Part shown: piece after piece, positions 36,626-46,134 of the stretch
Numbering within the stretch: the stretch's first letter is position 1
How the letters are laid out: each line of letters starts with the position of its first letter
Made by a program: the position numbers and the translations under genes
Notes under the pieces: model-generated
Told to the model about the DNA's origin: nothing
Databases searched by the model: none
The model's input: the letters and a program-made list of their open reading frames with translations, nothing else
Assembly: GCF_003584645.1 (NCBI RefSeq)
Contig: NZ_AP017928.1
Location: 4,068,395-4,132,394 of the forward strand
Length of the DNA stretch: 64,000 bases
Source: Methylocaldum marinum
GTDB taxonomy: Bacteria; Pseudomonadota; Gammaproteobacteria; Methylococcales; Methylococcaceae
Direction of reading: 5' to 3'

Positions 36626-39600
36626 TCAGGCACTTTCCGCTGCGGTGGCCAACAAGCGGGATAGCGCGTCGGGATCGACCGGTTTGACCAGATGGTAGTC
36701 CAGGCCGGCCTGCTCCGACGTACGGCGATCGTCTTCCGTACCGTAGCCGCTGATCGCCACCAGGAGCGCTTTTTCCATGTCGGGCAAGCTGCGTAGGCGT
36801 TTGGCCAGTTCATAGCCGTCCATGCCGGGCAATCCGATATCCAGTAACACGACTTCGGGCTTGAACTTTGCCGCGACGTTCAAGGCCATGGGCCCATCAT
36901 ACGCGACTTCGACCGTGTGCCCGGCCGTGTTTACGATCAGGGCGGTACTCTCGGCTGCGTCGTGATTATCGTCGACCACCAGAACCTTGCGTGGAACCAG
37001 TACCATCTCGGATTGCAGGACGCCAATATCCTGCGGGTCATGGTCGGCGCCGCGCCATAGCGGCAGATAGACGACGAATTCGCTGCCGCGACCGAGTCCG
37101 GCGCTTCTGGCTTCCACCCGACCGTGGTGCAGCTCGACCAGTCGGCGAACCAGCGTGAGTCCGATTCCCAGTCCGCCTTCCATGCGGTCCAGGCTTCTGT
37201 CGGCCTGCACGAAAAGATCGAAAATGTGCGGAAGGTCCTCGGGACCGATGCCCCGGCCGTCGTCGCGGATCCGTAGCACGGCTTCGTCGTTTTCGATTTG
37301 CAGCATGACCTCGATGTGACCGCCGGGCGGGGTGTATTTAGCCGCGTTGGCGAGCAGGTTTTCCACGATCTGTTCCATGCGGGTCGGGTCCACTTTGACG
37401 AACAATGGACGGCCCGGCAGATCCAGGGCGAGTTTATGCTTGCGCGAGTCGAGCTGGAGCCGGACGATTTCGAGAACGTGAACGATCAGCGGTACGAGAT
37501 CGATTACTTCTTCGCGCAACTCGATCTGGCCGCGGGTAATGCGTGCCACATCGAGCAGATCGTCGACGATGCGGGTGAGCTTGGTGAGCTGCCTGTCCAT
37601 CATGGCGTGGATCTGCTTGACGGGAGCCTTGTCCGGGCCGGCGGTCCGAAGGATGTGAAGCCCGTTGCGAACCGGGGCGAGCGGATTGCGAAGCTCGTGC
37701 GCGAGCATGGCCAGAAATTCGTCCTTTTGCCTGTGGGCTTCGCGCAAGGACTCCTCTATCTCCTTGCGCTCGGTGATGTCGCGATTGGTCTCGAGAACGA
37801 GAGGCGGCCGGTTGCGCTGGGCGACCACGGTGTTGCGGCTGTCGACCATGATTCGCTTTCCGGTGCGGGTGGTATGTACCACTTCGCCGACCCAGTGGCG
37901 GTCTCTCGCGAGGATGCGCTCGAACTCCTCCGAACTGATGCCGCGCTCGGTTTTCAGCAAGTCGTGGCTGACTTGCCCCAGTGCTTCGGAACGCTTATAG
38001 CCGTAAAGTTCTTCCGCGCCCCGGTTCCAATACCGGACGGTGCCGCCGAGTTCCCACATGAGAACGGCTTCGTGCGCCTGGTCCAGCGTCTCGCTTCGCT
38101 GCCTCAAGGCGGCTTCTATGCCGCGGCGTTCGGTGACATCCTGAATCGTCAGCAGGATCAGATCGTTCAGATGATCCTCTCCGAGCAGCTTATAAGCGCT
38201 CAGGTTGAGGATGCGTTCGCCGATCTCGGGATGTGTCTGGACGATTTCATAGTCCTCCAGGGTTCTTCCGCCCTGAGCCACCAGCTGGAGAGACTCCTTG
38301 ATTTCCCGCCTGTCCCATAGACCGCTTCCGGTATCGCAGAGACAATTGTTGTGGATGGTTTCCGGTCCGGTCCGGAACATTTCGAAATAGGCCCGATTGG
38401 CGCGTTTTACCCGAAGGTCCCGATCGAGCACCACCAAGGCATCGCGCATGGTTCCGAGAATCGCCTCGTTGAAATCCCGCGCGGTCTTCAACGTGAGATT
38501 GACCTGGCTCAGCTCGTGATTGCGGACTCTCAGCGCTTCGTTCGCCGTGGCCAGTTCCTCGTTGGCGGATTGCAACTCCTGTTTGGCGGTTTCGAGCTCT
38601 TCGTTCGTGCTTTGGAACTCCTGGCGGGCGTACACGAGTTCTTGTTCCAGCAAGCTCATCTTTTCCTGGCAAGCGTTCCGGGCGTCGATAACCGATTGCA
38701 AATGGCGTCCCGTGGCCTCCAGCTCTCGTCTGAGCGCCTGCAACCGGAGCCGCTCTTCGGTCAGCGTGGACTTGAACCCCGGGCCGATTTGTCGCGCCAG
38801 AACCCAGGACAGTCGCCCAAACCAATCGGCCGCAATAGTGGTCGGAACCGGTGACGGCGAGTCTTCAAAAAGAATAAGGAAGAATTGTTCGGCCCCTTCG
38901 GCATCGCTGAGCGGCAGCACCTCGAACTGAATATGGCGTTCCCGGCCGTCGATACGAATGCGGATGTTTTGCCGCTTGGCGGCTTGTCCGGTCGACCGCG
39001 TTTCCTGAATGGCCTCCGATAGCTCGATAAAAAGATAGGTTTGCGTCAGACTTTTCAGATTGAGGCTTGCCGAACCCTGCTGATGCTCCAGAAAAAGCCC
39101 GGTATGACCGCGAAACTGAAGTACGTTCAGATCGCCATCGACCAGGACTCCGGCGGGCACGTAACGCGCAAGCAGGATGTTGTCGGCCTGGCGCTGCACC
39201 AATCCGGGATCTTGTAAAGACGCAGCGGTTTCCGACAGCGTTTTTGCGGGTTGCGGTATCTTCTGCTCCTGGCCGCCGAAGTCCGACAACATTCGTCCGG
39301 GAATGTTCTTCCTCACGTATATGCTCCAATTTTTACTGATCGGTTCGAAAAGACGCGAACCTTGCGGACCAATATTTTCGGAAGGGCCTAGCGCCAGAAA
39401 TTTACCCGGATTGAGTGCGTAATGAAAGGTCGACAAAACCTGTCTCTGCAAATCCGGATCCAGGTAAATCAGGAGATTGCAGCAGCTGATCAGATCGAGT
39501 TTGGAAAAGGGAGGATCGTGCGCCACGTTGTGTTCGGCGAATACGCACGCCTCTCTTATCGCCGGAATAACGTGATAATAGCCATCGATCCGGTTAAAGA

Positions 39601-40762
39601 AACGTCTGAGCCTTTGTTCGGAAATGTGAAACCGGATGCTCTCGGAGTAGCGTCCCGCGCGCGCCAGGCTGATGGCTTGCGGATTGATGTCACTGCCGAA
39701 AACCTGGATCGGAACGCTGGCCTGTTGCTCGTCCAGAAATTCGACCAGCCCCATGGCGATGGAATAGGCCTCTTCGCCGGTGGCGCAACCCGGCACCCAG
39801 ATACGGAGCGGGCCGTTTGCAGATCGGTCTTTGAGCAGCCGGGGAAAGACTTCTCTCGTCAATCCCCGGAATGTCTCCGGGTCCCTGAAAAACGTGGTGA
39901 CTCGAATCAGGAAATCCTGGCACAGCGCTTCGACCTCGGCCGGTTGCTTCTGAAGCAGAGTCAGATAATCCGAGAGGCTATGGATTTTGTTGAGGGCCAT
40001 TCGGCGCAAGAGCCGCCGTAAAATGGTTTTGCGTTTGTACTGGCTGAAATCGAGCCCGCAGGTAGCGAGGACGACGCGGAATACCTGCTTCAAGTCCTTT
40101 TCCCGGATCGCCACGCTCTCCGGACCGTCAGCGCCGTTTTCGGCCCGCTGGCTCAGGTTGGAGAGTTCCCGCGCGATTTCCCGTGGCGGCAACACGTAGT
40201 CCACGCATCCCATGCTGATGGCGTTGCGCGGCATGCCATCGAACCGGGCGGAGGATGGATCCTCGGCGAACGCGATGCCGCCTCCGGTCTTGATTGCCTT
40301 GAGCCCCTTGGCTCCGTCGGAACCGGTTCCCGACAGCACGATTCCGATCGCTTTTTTCCCAAGTTCGCGGGCCAGGGAAAGAAACAGATGATCGGCCGGC
40401 CGATGCGGCTGCAAAGGCACCCGCCGACGTTTAAGGCACAGGTGGCCGACGGAAACGCTGATGTCCGCGTCCGGCGGCATCACATAAATATGATCCGGTT
40501 TTATGGCCATTCCTTCGCGCCCCTCGATCACCGGCAGCCGTATGGAATTGGCCAGAATTTCCGGAAACTTGCTGTCGTGATCGGGGGAGAGATGCTGGGC
40601 GAGCAGGAAGGCGAATCCGATTCCGGGCTCGATAGCCTGAAAAAGGTTCTGCAGCGAGTTCAGTCCTCCCGCCGAAGCGCCTATGCCTACCATAATGGGG
40701 ATTTGTTCCGTCGATCGCGAGCTATCGAGCTCGAGTGCCAGGTTTTCGCTTCCGCTGCTCAT
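36626..40762 (-). CDS. CheB-CheR-PAS hybrid histidine kinase
   Basis: A single 1378-residue signalling protein. In order: a CheB-type methylesterase (about 20-205; GIGASAGG with catalytic Ser30, His in AQHLSPDH, Asp in SGTGSDGAKG); a CheR methyltransferase (about 230-490; RVTTFFRDPETF, WVPGCATGEEAYSIAM, 'CCNLLIYLD'); a coiled coil rich in NEELE/NEELA repeats; two PAS domains; a HisKA domain with His1022 (FLAMLAHELRNPLAP); a HATPase (GGLGIGLTLVRRLVE); and a C-terminal receiver with Asp1308 (VVLLDIGLPGMDGYE). It has no membrane span and no chemoreceptor gene beside it. Probably a cytoplasmic regulator unrelated to classic chemotaxis; stimulus unknown. Confidence 0.93.
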   Translation of the reverse strand: MSSGSENLALELDSSRSTEQIPIMVGIGASAGGLNSLQNLFQAIEPGIGFAFLLAQHLSPDHDSKFPEILANSIRLPVIEGREGMAIKPDHIYVMPPDADISVSVGHLCLKRRRVPLQPHRPADHLFLSLARELGKKAIGIVLSGTGSDGAKGLKAIKTGGGIAFAEDPSSARFDGMPRNAISMGCVDYVLPPREIARELSNLSQRAENGADGPESVAIREKDLKQVFRVVLATCGLDFSQYKRKTILRRLLRRMALNKIHSLSDYLTLLQKQPAEVEALCQDFLIRVTTFFRDPETFRGLTREVFPRLLKDRSANGPLRIWVPGCATGEEAYSIAMGLVEFLDEQQASVPIQVFGSDINPQAISLARAGRYSESIRFHISEQRLRRFFNRIDGYYHVIPAIREACVFAEHNVAHDPPFSKLDLISCCNLLIYLDPDLQRQVLSTFHYALNPGKFLALGPSENIGPQGSRLFEPISKNWSIYVRKNIPGRMLSDFGGQEQKIPQPAKTLSETAASLQDPGLVQRQADNILLARYVPAGVLVDGDLNVLQFRGHTGLFLEHQQGSASLNLKSLTQTYLFIELSEAIQETRSTGQAAKRQNIRIRIDGRERHIQFEVLPLSDAEGAEQFFLILFEDSPSPVPTTIAADWFGRLSWVLARQIGPGFKSTLTEERLRLQALRRELEATGRHLQSVIDARNACQEKMSLLEQELVYARQEFQSTNEELETAKQELQSANEELATANEALRVRNHELSQVNLTLKTARDFNEAILGTMRDALVVLDRDLRVKRANRAYFEMFRTGPETIHNNCLCDTGSGLWDRREIKESLQLVAQGGRTLEDYEIVQTHPEIGERILNLSAYKLLGEDHLNDLILLTIQDVTERRGIEAALRQRSETLDQAHEAVLMWELGGTVRYWNRGAEELYGYKRSEALGQVSHDLLKTERGISSEEFERILARDRHWVGEVVHTTRTGKRIMVDSRNTVVAQRNRPPLVLETNRDITERKEIEESLREAHRQKDEFLAMLAHELRNPLAPVRNGLHILRTAGPDKAPVKQIHAMMDRQLTKLTRIVDDLLDVARITRGQIELREEVIDLVPLIVHVLEIVRLQLDSRKHKLALDLPGRPLFVKVDPTRMEQIVENLLANAAKYTPPGGHIEVMLQIENDEAVLRIRDDGRGIGPEDLPHIFDLFVQADRSLDRMEGGLGIGLTLVRRLVELHHGRVEARSAGLGRGSEFVVYLPLWRGADHDPQDIGVLQSEMVLVPRKVLVVDDNHDAAESTALIVNTAGHTVEVAYDGPMALNVAAKFKPEVVLLDIGLPGMDGYELAKRLRSLPDMEKALLVAISGYGTEDDRRTSEQAGLDYHLVKPVDPDALSRLLATAAESA

Positions 40763-40792
40763 CCGTGTTACCGATATAGGTCAGATTTCGGC

Positions 40793-42607
40793 TCAAAGCT
40801 TGTATAAAGGCTCCAGGTCTCCGGCTACCGGCCGCTCGCCGGTCCTGGAAACGGCCGCCGGGACAGACCGGAAAGCGGCCCACAGGGCCTGCCCTTCCCA
40901 AACCGATTCCGGATCCCGGTAAAGTGTGCGGTTGAGCCGCCCGACTTCACGAGCCAATTCCCCGGAGCAGCGGCGCTCCAGGTCATCCAGGCCCATCGGG
41001 CAGGCCGAAGGCCAGCGCCGCTCTGCCCAGTCCAAGAGAGCCTGGCGCGCCGCCGCGGGGTCGTTGGTCCGGCAGGCCGTTTTCAAAGCCTCCACGGCGG
41101 CGCGTTCCGAGCGCGAATCGTCCAGCGGCCGCGCGGCCGGAGGTTGTCCGCGCTTTCGGCCGAGCCACCACGCCCCGGCGGTTGCCAGCCAGCCCAGGCC
41201 GAACAGCAGGCTCAGCCAAAACCATAATCCGCCGACTGCCGGCAGCTCGCCCAAGGGCGAAGATGGCCGTTGTACCGGCGCAGCCGGCGTTCCGGCACCG
41301 GTGGCCGGCAAGGCAGGCGCGGGGGGCGCAGCCGGTTCCGGTGCTTGAGCTCCGGGTAGTACGGTCAGGGTTCGTTCGGAAAGTCGTGCGATCTCCATGC
41401 GCTCCGTCTTGGTGTTCCACCAGGGGATTTCGATCGCCGGCATCGGATAGGTCCCGGAGCGGGCGGGAATCAATGCAATTTTCTCCTGGCGGACGCTGGC
41501 AAGGCCGGTTGTCAGTTTTTCCTCGTTCAGCAGCGGCTGATCGGGATAGCGTTTGATGTCGGCAGGCAATCCCTTCGACACCTGGGGCTCCAATTCGGGC
41601 AGCAAGCCCACGGTCGCCCCGTCGGCCCGTACGGTGATGGTGCGGGTGATCGGCTCGCCCGCCGCAGGTCGAGGGGGATTCTGTGACCAGGAGTCTTGGA
41701 TTTCCAGGCGTTCGGCCGGCAGCCAGTGCCTGCCGGCAAATACCGCCGGAATCGGCCGGACGTCCAGAGTCAGCGAATCCGAATGCGCGCGCAAGACGCG
41801 CGACGAATGGCTGAAGAACTGATTGAAGATCGAGCGTCCGCCGACCGCGCTTCGCGCCTCGATGGTCACGGGGTCCAAGAGAAGAGTTCCGCTCTTCTGC
41901 GGGAAGACGGCGTATTTCCGTTCGACCGCCGTGTATTGAATGCCGTTGCGACGGGTATTGTAGCGCCTATCGTCGCCGAGCTTCTGAATCAGAGCCTGGT
42001 CGGCCGAGGGCTCGCTGAGATTGGCGTTGCTGAAGTGGATGCGGCTCAACACGCGAATCGTGTAAATCACCTGCGCCTGCACAAAAGGATTTTTCGGCTC
42101 GGCCTCGACTTCGAGGAAAATATCTTCGCCGTTGCCACCCACGGTCGAAGGCGGCGATCCGCCGATCCGGACAGTGAAGGCTTGGGATCGATCGGCCCCG
42201 AACGCGATGGGTGGAACCGTCAGCGTGCCTACCCGTTTCGACATGACCGTCACCTGCCACTCGGTACGTTTGCTGAAACGTCCGTTGATGAGGGAAATTT
42301 GGCTGCTTTGCGATTGGCCCAGAACATGGAAGTCCTTTTCGAGGGGCGTGAAGTCCGGATCGTCGTCGGGCGCTTTTTCGCTGGAAAAGATCAGCGTGAA
42401 GGATTCGTTCAGCGGCACCGGATCGCGGTCGGCGGTCACGCTGATGTCCGCCGCCGAAACCATCCCCGCGGGGAACAGGAAGATTAGGGGCCATAGACGG
42501 AGTAACCCGAGGAAAACCGACAGCAGCCGATGGCCGTCGGGGCGGAAACTCGGGGCGGCGGGATACCGCCGGAGAGAACCGGAATGGGCAAAAGAGAGGT
42601 CGCTCAT
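40793..42607 (-). CDS. BatD-family exported membrane protein
   Basis: A 604-residue BatD protein with an N-terminal export segment (about 30-58), a large periplasmic part of immunoglobulin-like repeats ('DISVTADRDPVPLNESFTLIFSSEKAPD', 'FHVLGQSQSSQISLINGRFSKRTEWQVTVMSKRVGTLTVPPIAFG', 'FVQAQVIYTIRVLSRIHFSNANLSEP'), a proline-rich linker, one C-terminal span (GLWFWLSLLFGLGWLATAGAWWLG) and a helical tail. The open frame begins at 42709, but MSDLSF at 42607 overlaps the stop of the BatB/C gene as ATGA, which marks translational coupling. It is the last gene of the Bat operon. Confidence 0.88.
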   Translation of the reverse strand: MSDLSFAHSGSLRRYPAAPSFRPDGHRLLSVFLGLLRLWPLIFLFPAGMVSAADISVTADRDPVPLNESFTLIFSSEKAPDDDPDFTPLEKDFHVLGQSQSSQISLINGRFSKRTEWQVTVMSKRVGTLTVPPIAFGADRSQAFTVRIGGSPPSTVGGNGEDIFLEVEAEPKNPFVQAQVIYTIRVLSRIHFSNANLSEPSADQALIQKLGDDRRYNTRRNGIQYTAVERKYAVFPQKSGTLLLDPVTIEARSAVGGRSIFNQFFSHSSRVLRAHSDSLTLDVRPIPAVFAGRHWLPAERLEIQDSWSQNPPRPAAGEPITRTITVRADGATVGLLPELEPQVSKGLPADIKRYPDQPLLNEEKLTTGLASVRQEKIALIPARSGTYPMPAIEIPWWNTKTERMEIARLSERTLTVLPGAQAPEPAAPPAPALPATGAGTPAAPVQRPSSPLGELPAVGGLWFWLSLLFGLGWLATAGAWWLGRKRGQPPAARPLDDSRSERAAVEALKTACRTNDPAAARQALLDWAERRWPSACPMGLDDLERRCSGELAREVGRLNRTLYRDPESVWEGQALWAAFRSVPAAVSRTGERPVAGDLEPLYKL

Positions 42608-44451
42608 GGTCTGGGTTCCGTGCCTTGAGTCCGTTGTCGTTGCATGTGCTGATAATAGAACTTGCGTTTCAGAAGGCCGCCCGGATCGTCGGGGATACGC
42701 CGCAACCATTGCTCCTCGGCTTGCCGGGATTCGTCGGTGCTTCCGGTTTCCGCTGCTGCGGCGGCCCTGTCCTCGCCCGACTCTCCGTCCTCTGCGCGGT
42801 CCGCCGCATGGTCCGGAGCACGATCCGGTTCGGCATCGGGCTGTTGCTGTGCCTGGCTTTCCCGTCCGGATGCGCCTTCGGGGCGCTCGCTTTTGCCGTC
42901 TGACCCGTCGTCCTTGGACCGGGCGCCGTTTTCCCCGGCATCTTGCTCGTGGGAATCGCCGCCTTTGGCTTGCCGGTCCCGGTCGTCCGATTGTTCCTGA
43001 GGCGATTGCGCGGATTTGGAATCGGAGTCCGAATCCGAATCTTCGGGATGGTTTTGTTTCTCTTTCTGTTGCTGCTGTTGCTGTTGTTCCAGGGCCTTTT
43101 CGACGAGTTCCTTGTTATAGCGGGCATCCGCGTTTTCCGGATCGAGCTCCAGAGCACTCCGGTAAGCCTTGATGGCTTCCTGGTAGCGGCCCTGCCGAGC
43201 AAGGGCATTGCCGCGATTATAATGGCCGTCCGCGGAAGTCGGTTTTTCCAGGAGCTTGGCCGCCTCCTCGTACTGTCCTGCCTTGTACCGGGCTGCCGCT
43301 TTCCATTCCGGGTTCTCGAACTTGCCGGCCGCGGCTTCGTATTTCTCGGCTTGAAAAGCTTGTCGAGCTTGCTGGTCGGGGGTCCGCCACAGGCCTTTCC
43401 AGTCCAGTGCCTGGGCGTCATGCGGAACCGGGACGGTCAAGACCAAAAGCCAGACGGCGATCCATCCCCGCCGGAACGACAAGGCCGCGAGCGGCAGGAG
43501 TGCCAGCAGCAGCCAGACGCCATGTTCTTCCCACTGATCCACACGCAGGCTCTTTTCGTTTTGAGTATCGGTTGCCGCATGCTGTTCGAAAAAACCCATG
43601 AGGGCGTCGAGATCGGAAGCGTCGGTCGTGAGATTCCAATAGATGCCGCCCCCGGCCCGGGTCAGCTTCCGTAATGCCGCGCTATCGAGCCGCGGAACCA
43701 CGATGTTGCCGGTGTGATCCTTCAGGAACCCGCCTTCCGGAAGCGGCACGGGCGCGCCCTCTTCGGTTCCGGCGCCCAGCACCGAGATGCGGTAGCCGTC
43801 CGATTTCAGCCGGTGTGCAATCTCCTCCGCCGCGGCCGCCCGCTCCCCGGCAGAGATCAGCAGGATGTCGCCGGATCGCAAGCCGGCCTGGCTCAACAGC
43901 CTGGCGGCGGATTCCAGTGCCAGGTCGATGCGCTCCCCCCGGACCGGCATCAAGCGGGTGTCGAGGGCGAAAAGCTGCGCCGAGATGGTGGCCGCATCGT
44001 CGGTCAGCGGCGTCACGGTAAACGCATCGCCGGCATAGACCACCAGAGCGGTCTGGCCGTCCTTGCGCGCTCTTAGAAGGTCGGCGATCTTGTAGCGGGC
44101 GCGCTCCAGGCGGCTCGGCTTGAGGTCGGCGGCGTCCATGGACGAAGAAAGATCGAGTACGATGACGACGGCGGCGATATTGCGGAAAGCCGGCGCGGGC
44201 AGTCGTTCCCAAACCGGCCCGGCCAGGGCGAGAATGGCCGCGAGGCCGCCCAGGGCGGCGATGAGCAGCGGGTAAAATCCGGCTCGGCCTTCCCGGCCGA
44301 TAAGCACATAAGGCAGCAGTGCTTCGTCGCAGATGTGCTTCCAGCCCCCGCTTCTGCGGCGGCGCCGGTAGAGCCTCCAAAGCAGTGCCGCCAGCGGAAG
44401 GATGGCGAGAAGCCACCAGGGTCTCAAGAAATGGAAATCGGTCATGGGCAA
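42604..44451 (-). CDS. BatB-BatC fusion (VWA domain plus TPR)
   Basis: A 615-residue inner-membrane protein that joins two Bat proteins. Residues 1-80 hold two spans, about 90-280 form a von Willebrand A domain with MIDAS start D100-L-S-S-S, and two spans follow near 310-345. Then come TPR repeats (about 370-460; 'SADGHYNRGNALARQGRYQEAIKAYRSALELDPENADARYN') and a long low-complexity tail of Gln, Asp/Ser and Glu/Lys. In Bacteroides and spirochaetes BatB and BatC are often separate. Bat proteins are linked to stress tolerance, probably as a periplasmic assembly. Confidence 0.9.
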   Translation of the reverse strand: MPMTDFHFLRPWWLLAILPLAALLWRLYRRRRRSGGWKHICDEALLPYVLIGREGRAGFYPLLIAALGGLAAILALAGPVWERLPAPAFRNIAAVVIVLDLSSSMDAADLKPSRLERARYKIADLLRARKDGQTALVVYAGDAFTVTPLTDDAATISAQLFALDTRLMPVRGERIDLALESAARLLSQAGLRSGDILLISAGERAAAAEEIAHRLKSDGYRISVLGAGTEEGAPVPLPEGGFLKDHTGNIVVPRLDSAALRKLTRAGGGIYWNLTTDASDLDALMGFFEQHAATDTQNEKSLRVDQWEEHGVWLLLALLPLAALSFRRGWIAVWLLVLTVPVPHDAQALDWKGLWRTPDQQARQAFQAEKYEAAAGKFENPEWKAAARYKAGQYEEAAKLLEKPTSADGHYNRGNALARQGRYQEAIKAYRSALELDPENADARYNKELVEKALEQQQQQQQKEKQNHPEDSDSDSDSKSAQSPQEQSDDRDRQAKGGDSHEQDAGENGARSKDDGSDGKSERPEGASGRESQAQQQPDAEPDRAPDHAADRAEDGESGEDRAAAAAETGSTDESRQAEEQWLRRIPDDPGGLLKRKFYYQHMQRQRTQGTEPRP

Positions 44452-44520
44452 TCGTTGTCGCGATTCATCGCTTCAGACGGCGAAAATATCGTCGCCAGCA
44501 GCAGGTTTTGACACGGCATT

Positions 44521-45501
44521 TCATTCCCGCAGTTTGGTTACGGCCAAAAGGCCCGCCAGCAGCAGCGCGGCGGCCAGGGGCCAGGGATAGAGCTCGGTCC
44601 GCGGCCGGTAAAAATGTCTTGCCCGCTCCACCGGCTCCAGTTCGTCCAGGAGCTGGTAAATGTGTTCGAGTTCGTTGGTATCCCGCGCCCGGAAATAGCG
44701 GCCGCCGGTTTTTTCGGCGATCGCATTCATGGTTTCTTCGTCGAGATCCTGGGATGGGTTTACCCGCCGGGTGCCGAAAAGATCGTTGACCACCATCTGA
44801 TCCGCCCCGACGCCGATCGTGTAGATTTTCAGCTTTTCCCGCGCCGCGACCTCGGCCGCCTGCAGGGGCGAAACCGCGCCGGCGGTATTGGCTCCGTCGC
44901 TGAGCAGGATCAACACCCGCTGGTCCGCGGGGTTGTCCCTGAGACGCTTGGCGGCGAGTCCAATGGCGTCGCCGATGGCGGTCTTGTCGCCGGCGAGCCC
45001 GATGACGGCCTCGTCCAGCAGTATGTGCACCGTGGTGCGATCGAAGGTCAACGGCGCCTGCAGGTAGGCCCGTTCGCCGAACAGGATCAGGCCGATACGG
45101 TCGCCCACGCGCCGTTCGATGAACTGCCCGGCCACCCATTGCGTTGCGGTCAGGCGATCCACGGATCGTCCGTGCAGGAAAAAATCCTCGATTTCCATGC
45201 TGCCGGAAAGATCGACCGCCAGCATCAGGTCTCGGCCGCTCACGGCCTGTTCGATGGGATCGCCGAGCCACTGCGGACGTGCCGCGGCGCCGACCAGCAA
45301 AACCCAGCCGGCGACGGCAATCCACAAGGCATGCGGTTTGCCCTGCTTGACGCCCTGATTCGAGGGGAGTCCGTCCAGTTCCTCGAGAAACGGCGTACGC
45401 AGCGCCGCGCCGCCGGCGTCCGCTGCCGCGGGCAAGGCGCGGCGGATCAGCCAGGGCAAGGGTAAAACCAGAAAGACCCAGATCCAGACGAATTCGATCA
45501 T
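44521..45501 (-). CDS. BatA-family VWA-domain protein
   Basis: A 326-residue membrane-anchored VWA protein: N-terminal span (FVWIWVFLVLPLPWLI), second span (about 58-73), a VWA domain from about 88 with MIDAS D97-L-S-G-S, 'LILFGERAYLQAPLTFDRTTVHILLD' and 'VLILLSDGANTAGAVSPLQAA', and a final span (YPWPLAAALLLAGLLAV). It matches BatA. It lies 69 bases upstream of the BatB/C gene in the same operon. Confidence 0.92.
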   Translation of the reverse strand: MIEFVWIWVFLVLPLPWLIRRALPAAADAGGAALRTPFLEELDGLPSNQGVKQGKPHALWIAVAGWVLLVGAAARPQWLGDPIEQAVSGRDLMLAVDLSGSMEIEDFFLHGRSVDRLTATQWVAGQFIERRVGDRIGLILFGERAYLQAPLTFDRTTVHILLDEAVIGLAGDKTAIGDAIGLAAKRLRDNPADQRVLILLSDGANTAGAVSPLQAAEVAAREKLKIYTIGVGADQMVVNDLFGTRRVNPSQDLDEETMNAIAEKTGGRYFRARDTNELEHIYQLLDELEPVERARHFYRPRTELYPWPLAAALLLAGLLAVTKLRE

Positions 45502-45569
45502 TCCAAAAAACGGCGGTTAGCGGCTTCACCCGAAAGGTGAAACCGGCATCGGTGGAAGACAGGACGGTC

Positions 45570-45621
45570 GGAATCCATAAGGCTTTTATACTCCATTCAG
45601 CGGCCATTTGCCGGTTCTAGG
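45570..45621. repeat. Intergenic palindromic repeat, copy C
   Basis: This copy reads GGAATCCATAAGGCTTTTAT then TTCAGCGGCCATTTGCCGGTTCTAGG, related to copies A (5298-5350) and B (23950-24002). It lies between the DUF4381 and batA genes, within the Bat operon, and covers the last codons of the DUF4381 gene. Confidence 0.5.
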
Positions 45622-46132
45622 ATCGCGGCTCCGTGGCTGCCCGACCGGGGGCGGAGACTTTTCGAGGCGGTGCGACGTCGGTCGGCAGGGCCTTCAGCCA
45701 TTCCCGGCAAAGCGTTATCAGGCTGTCCATATCCGCATCGCCCACCGGCCGGTATGGCGCATCCAGCAGAGCTCGGCCGACACCCCGGGAAAAGCGGGGT
45801 TCGCCGAGCGGCCGGTCGAGCCATTCCAGCCAGGCTTCGCCGGTCAGTCCGGCCACCTCCTGGCGAGGGAAGGCGCTTATGCCGGCACGGCGCAGCAGGA
45901 CCGACAGTCTTCTCAACTTTTCGGTCATGCCCGTGGAAGAGTCCATTTGCAGCGCATCCAGTTCCCGCAAAGCGAGCTTCGCCACGGTGACCCGGCGCCG
46001 CCGGCGAACCAGCCCTGCCACCGCGGCGATCAGCAAGACAACCGTGGCCGACACGATCCACCACCCAATTGCGGGCGGCCACCAGCCGATCGGGTCCGGA
46101 AGATGAATATCGCGTAAGGGCAAGGGTTCCAT
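45617..46132 (-). CDS. DUF4381 protein of the Bat operon
   Basis: A 171-residue protein with one N-terminal span (WWIVSATVVLLIAAVAGLV, about residues 24-42), then a basic RRRRR stretch and a helical cytoplasmic domain (KLRRLSVLLRRAGISAFPRQEVAGLTGEAWLEWLD). This matches DUF4381, found between the DUF58 gene and batA in proteobacterial Bat operons. It is 2 bases after the DUF58 gene. No biochemical role is known. Confidence 0.88.
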   Translation of the reverse strand: MEPLPLRDIHLPDPIGWWPPAIGWWIVSATVVLLIAAVAGLVRRRRRVTVAKLALRELDALQMDSSTGMTEKLRRLSVLLRRAGISAFPRQEVAGLTGEAWLEWLDRPLGEPRFSRGVGRALLDAPYRPVGDADMDSLITLCREWLKALPTDVAPPRKVSAPGRAATEPRS

Positions 46133-46134
46133 GG

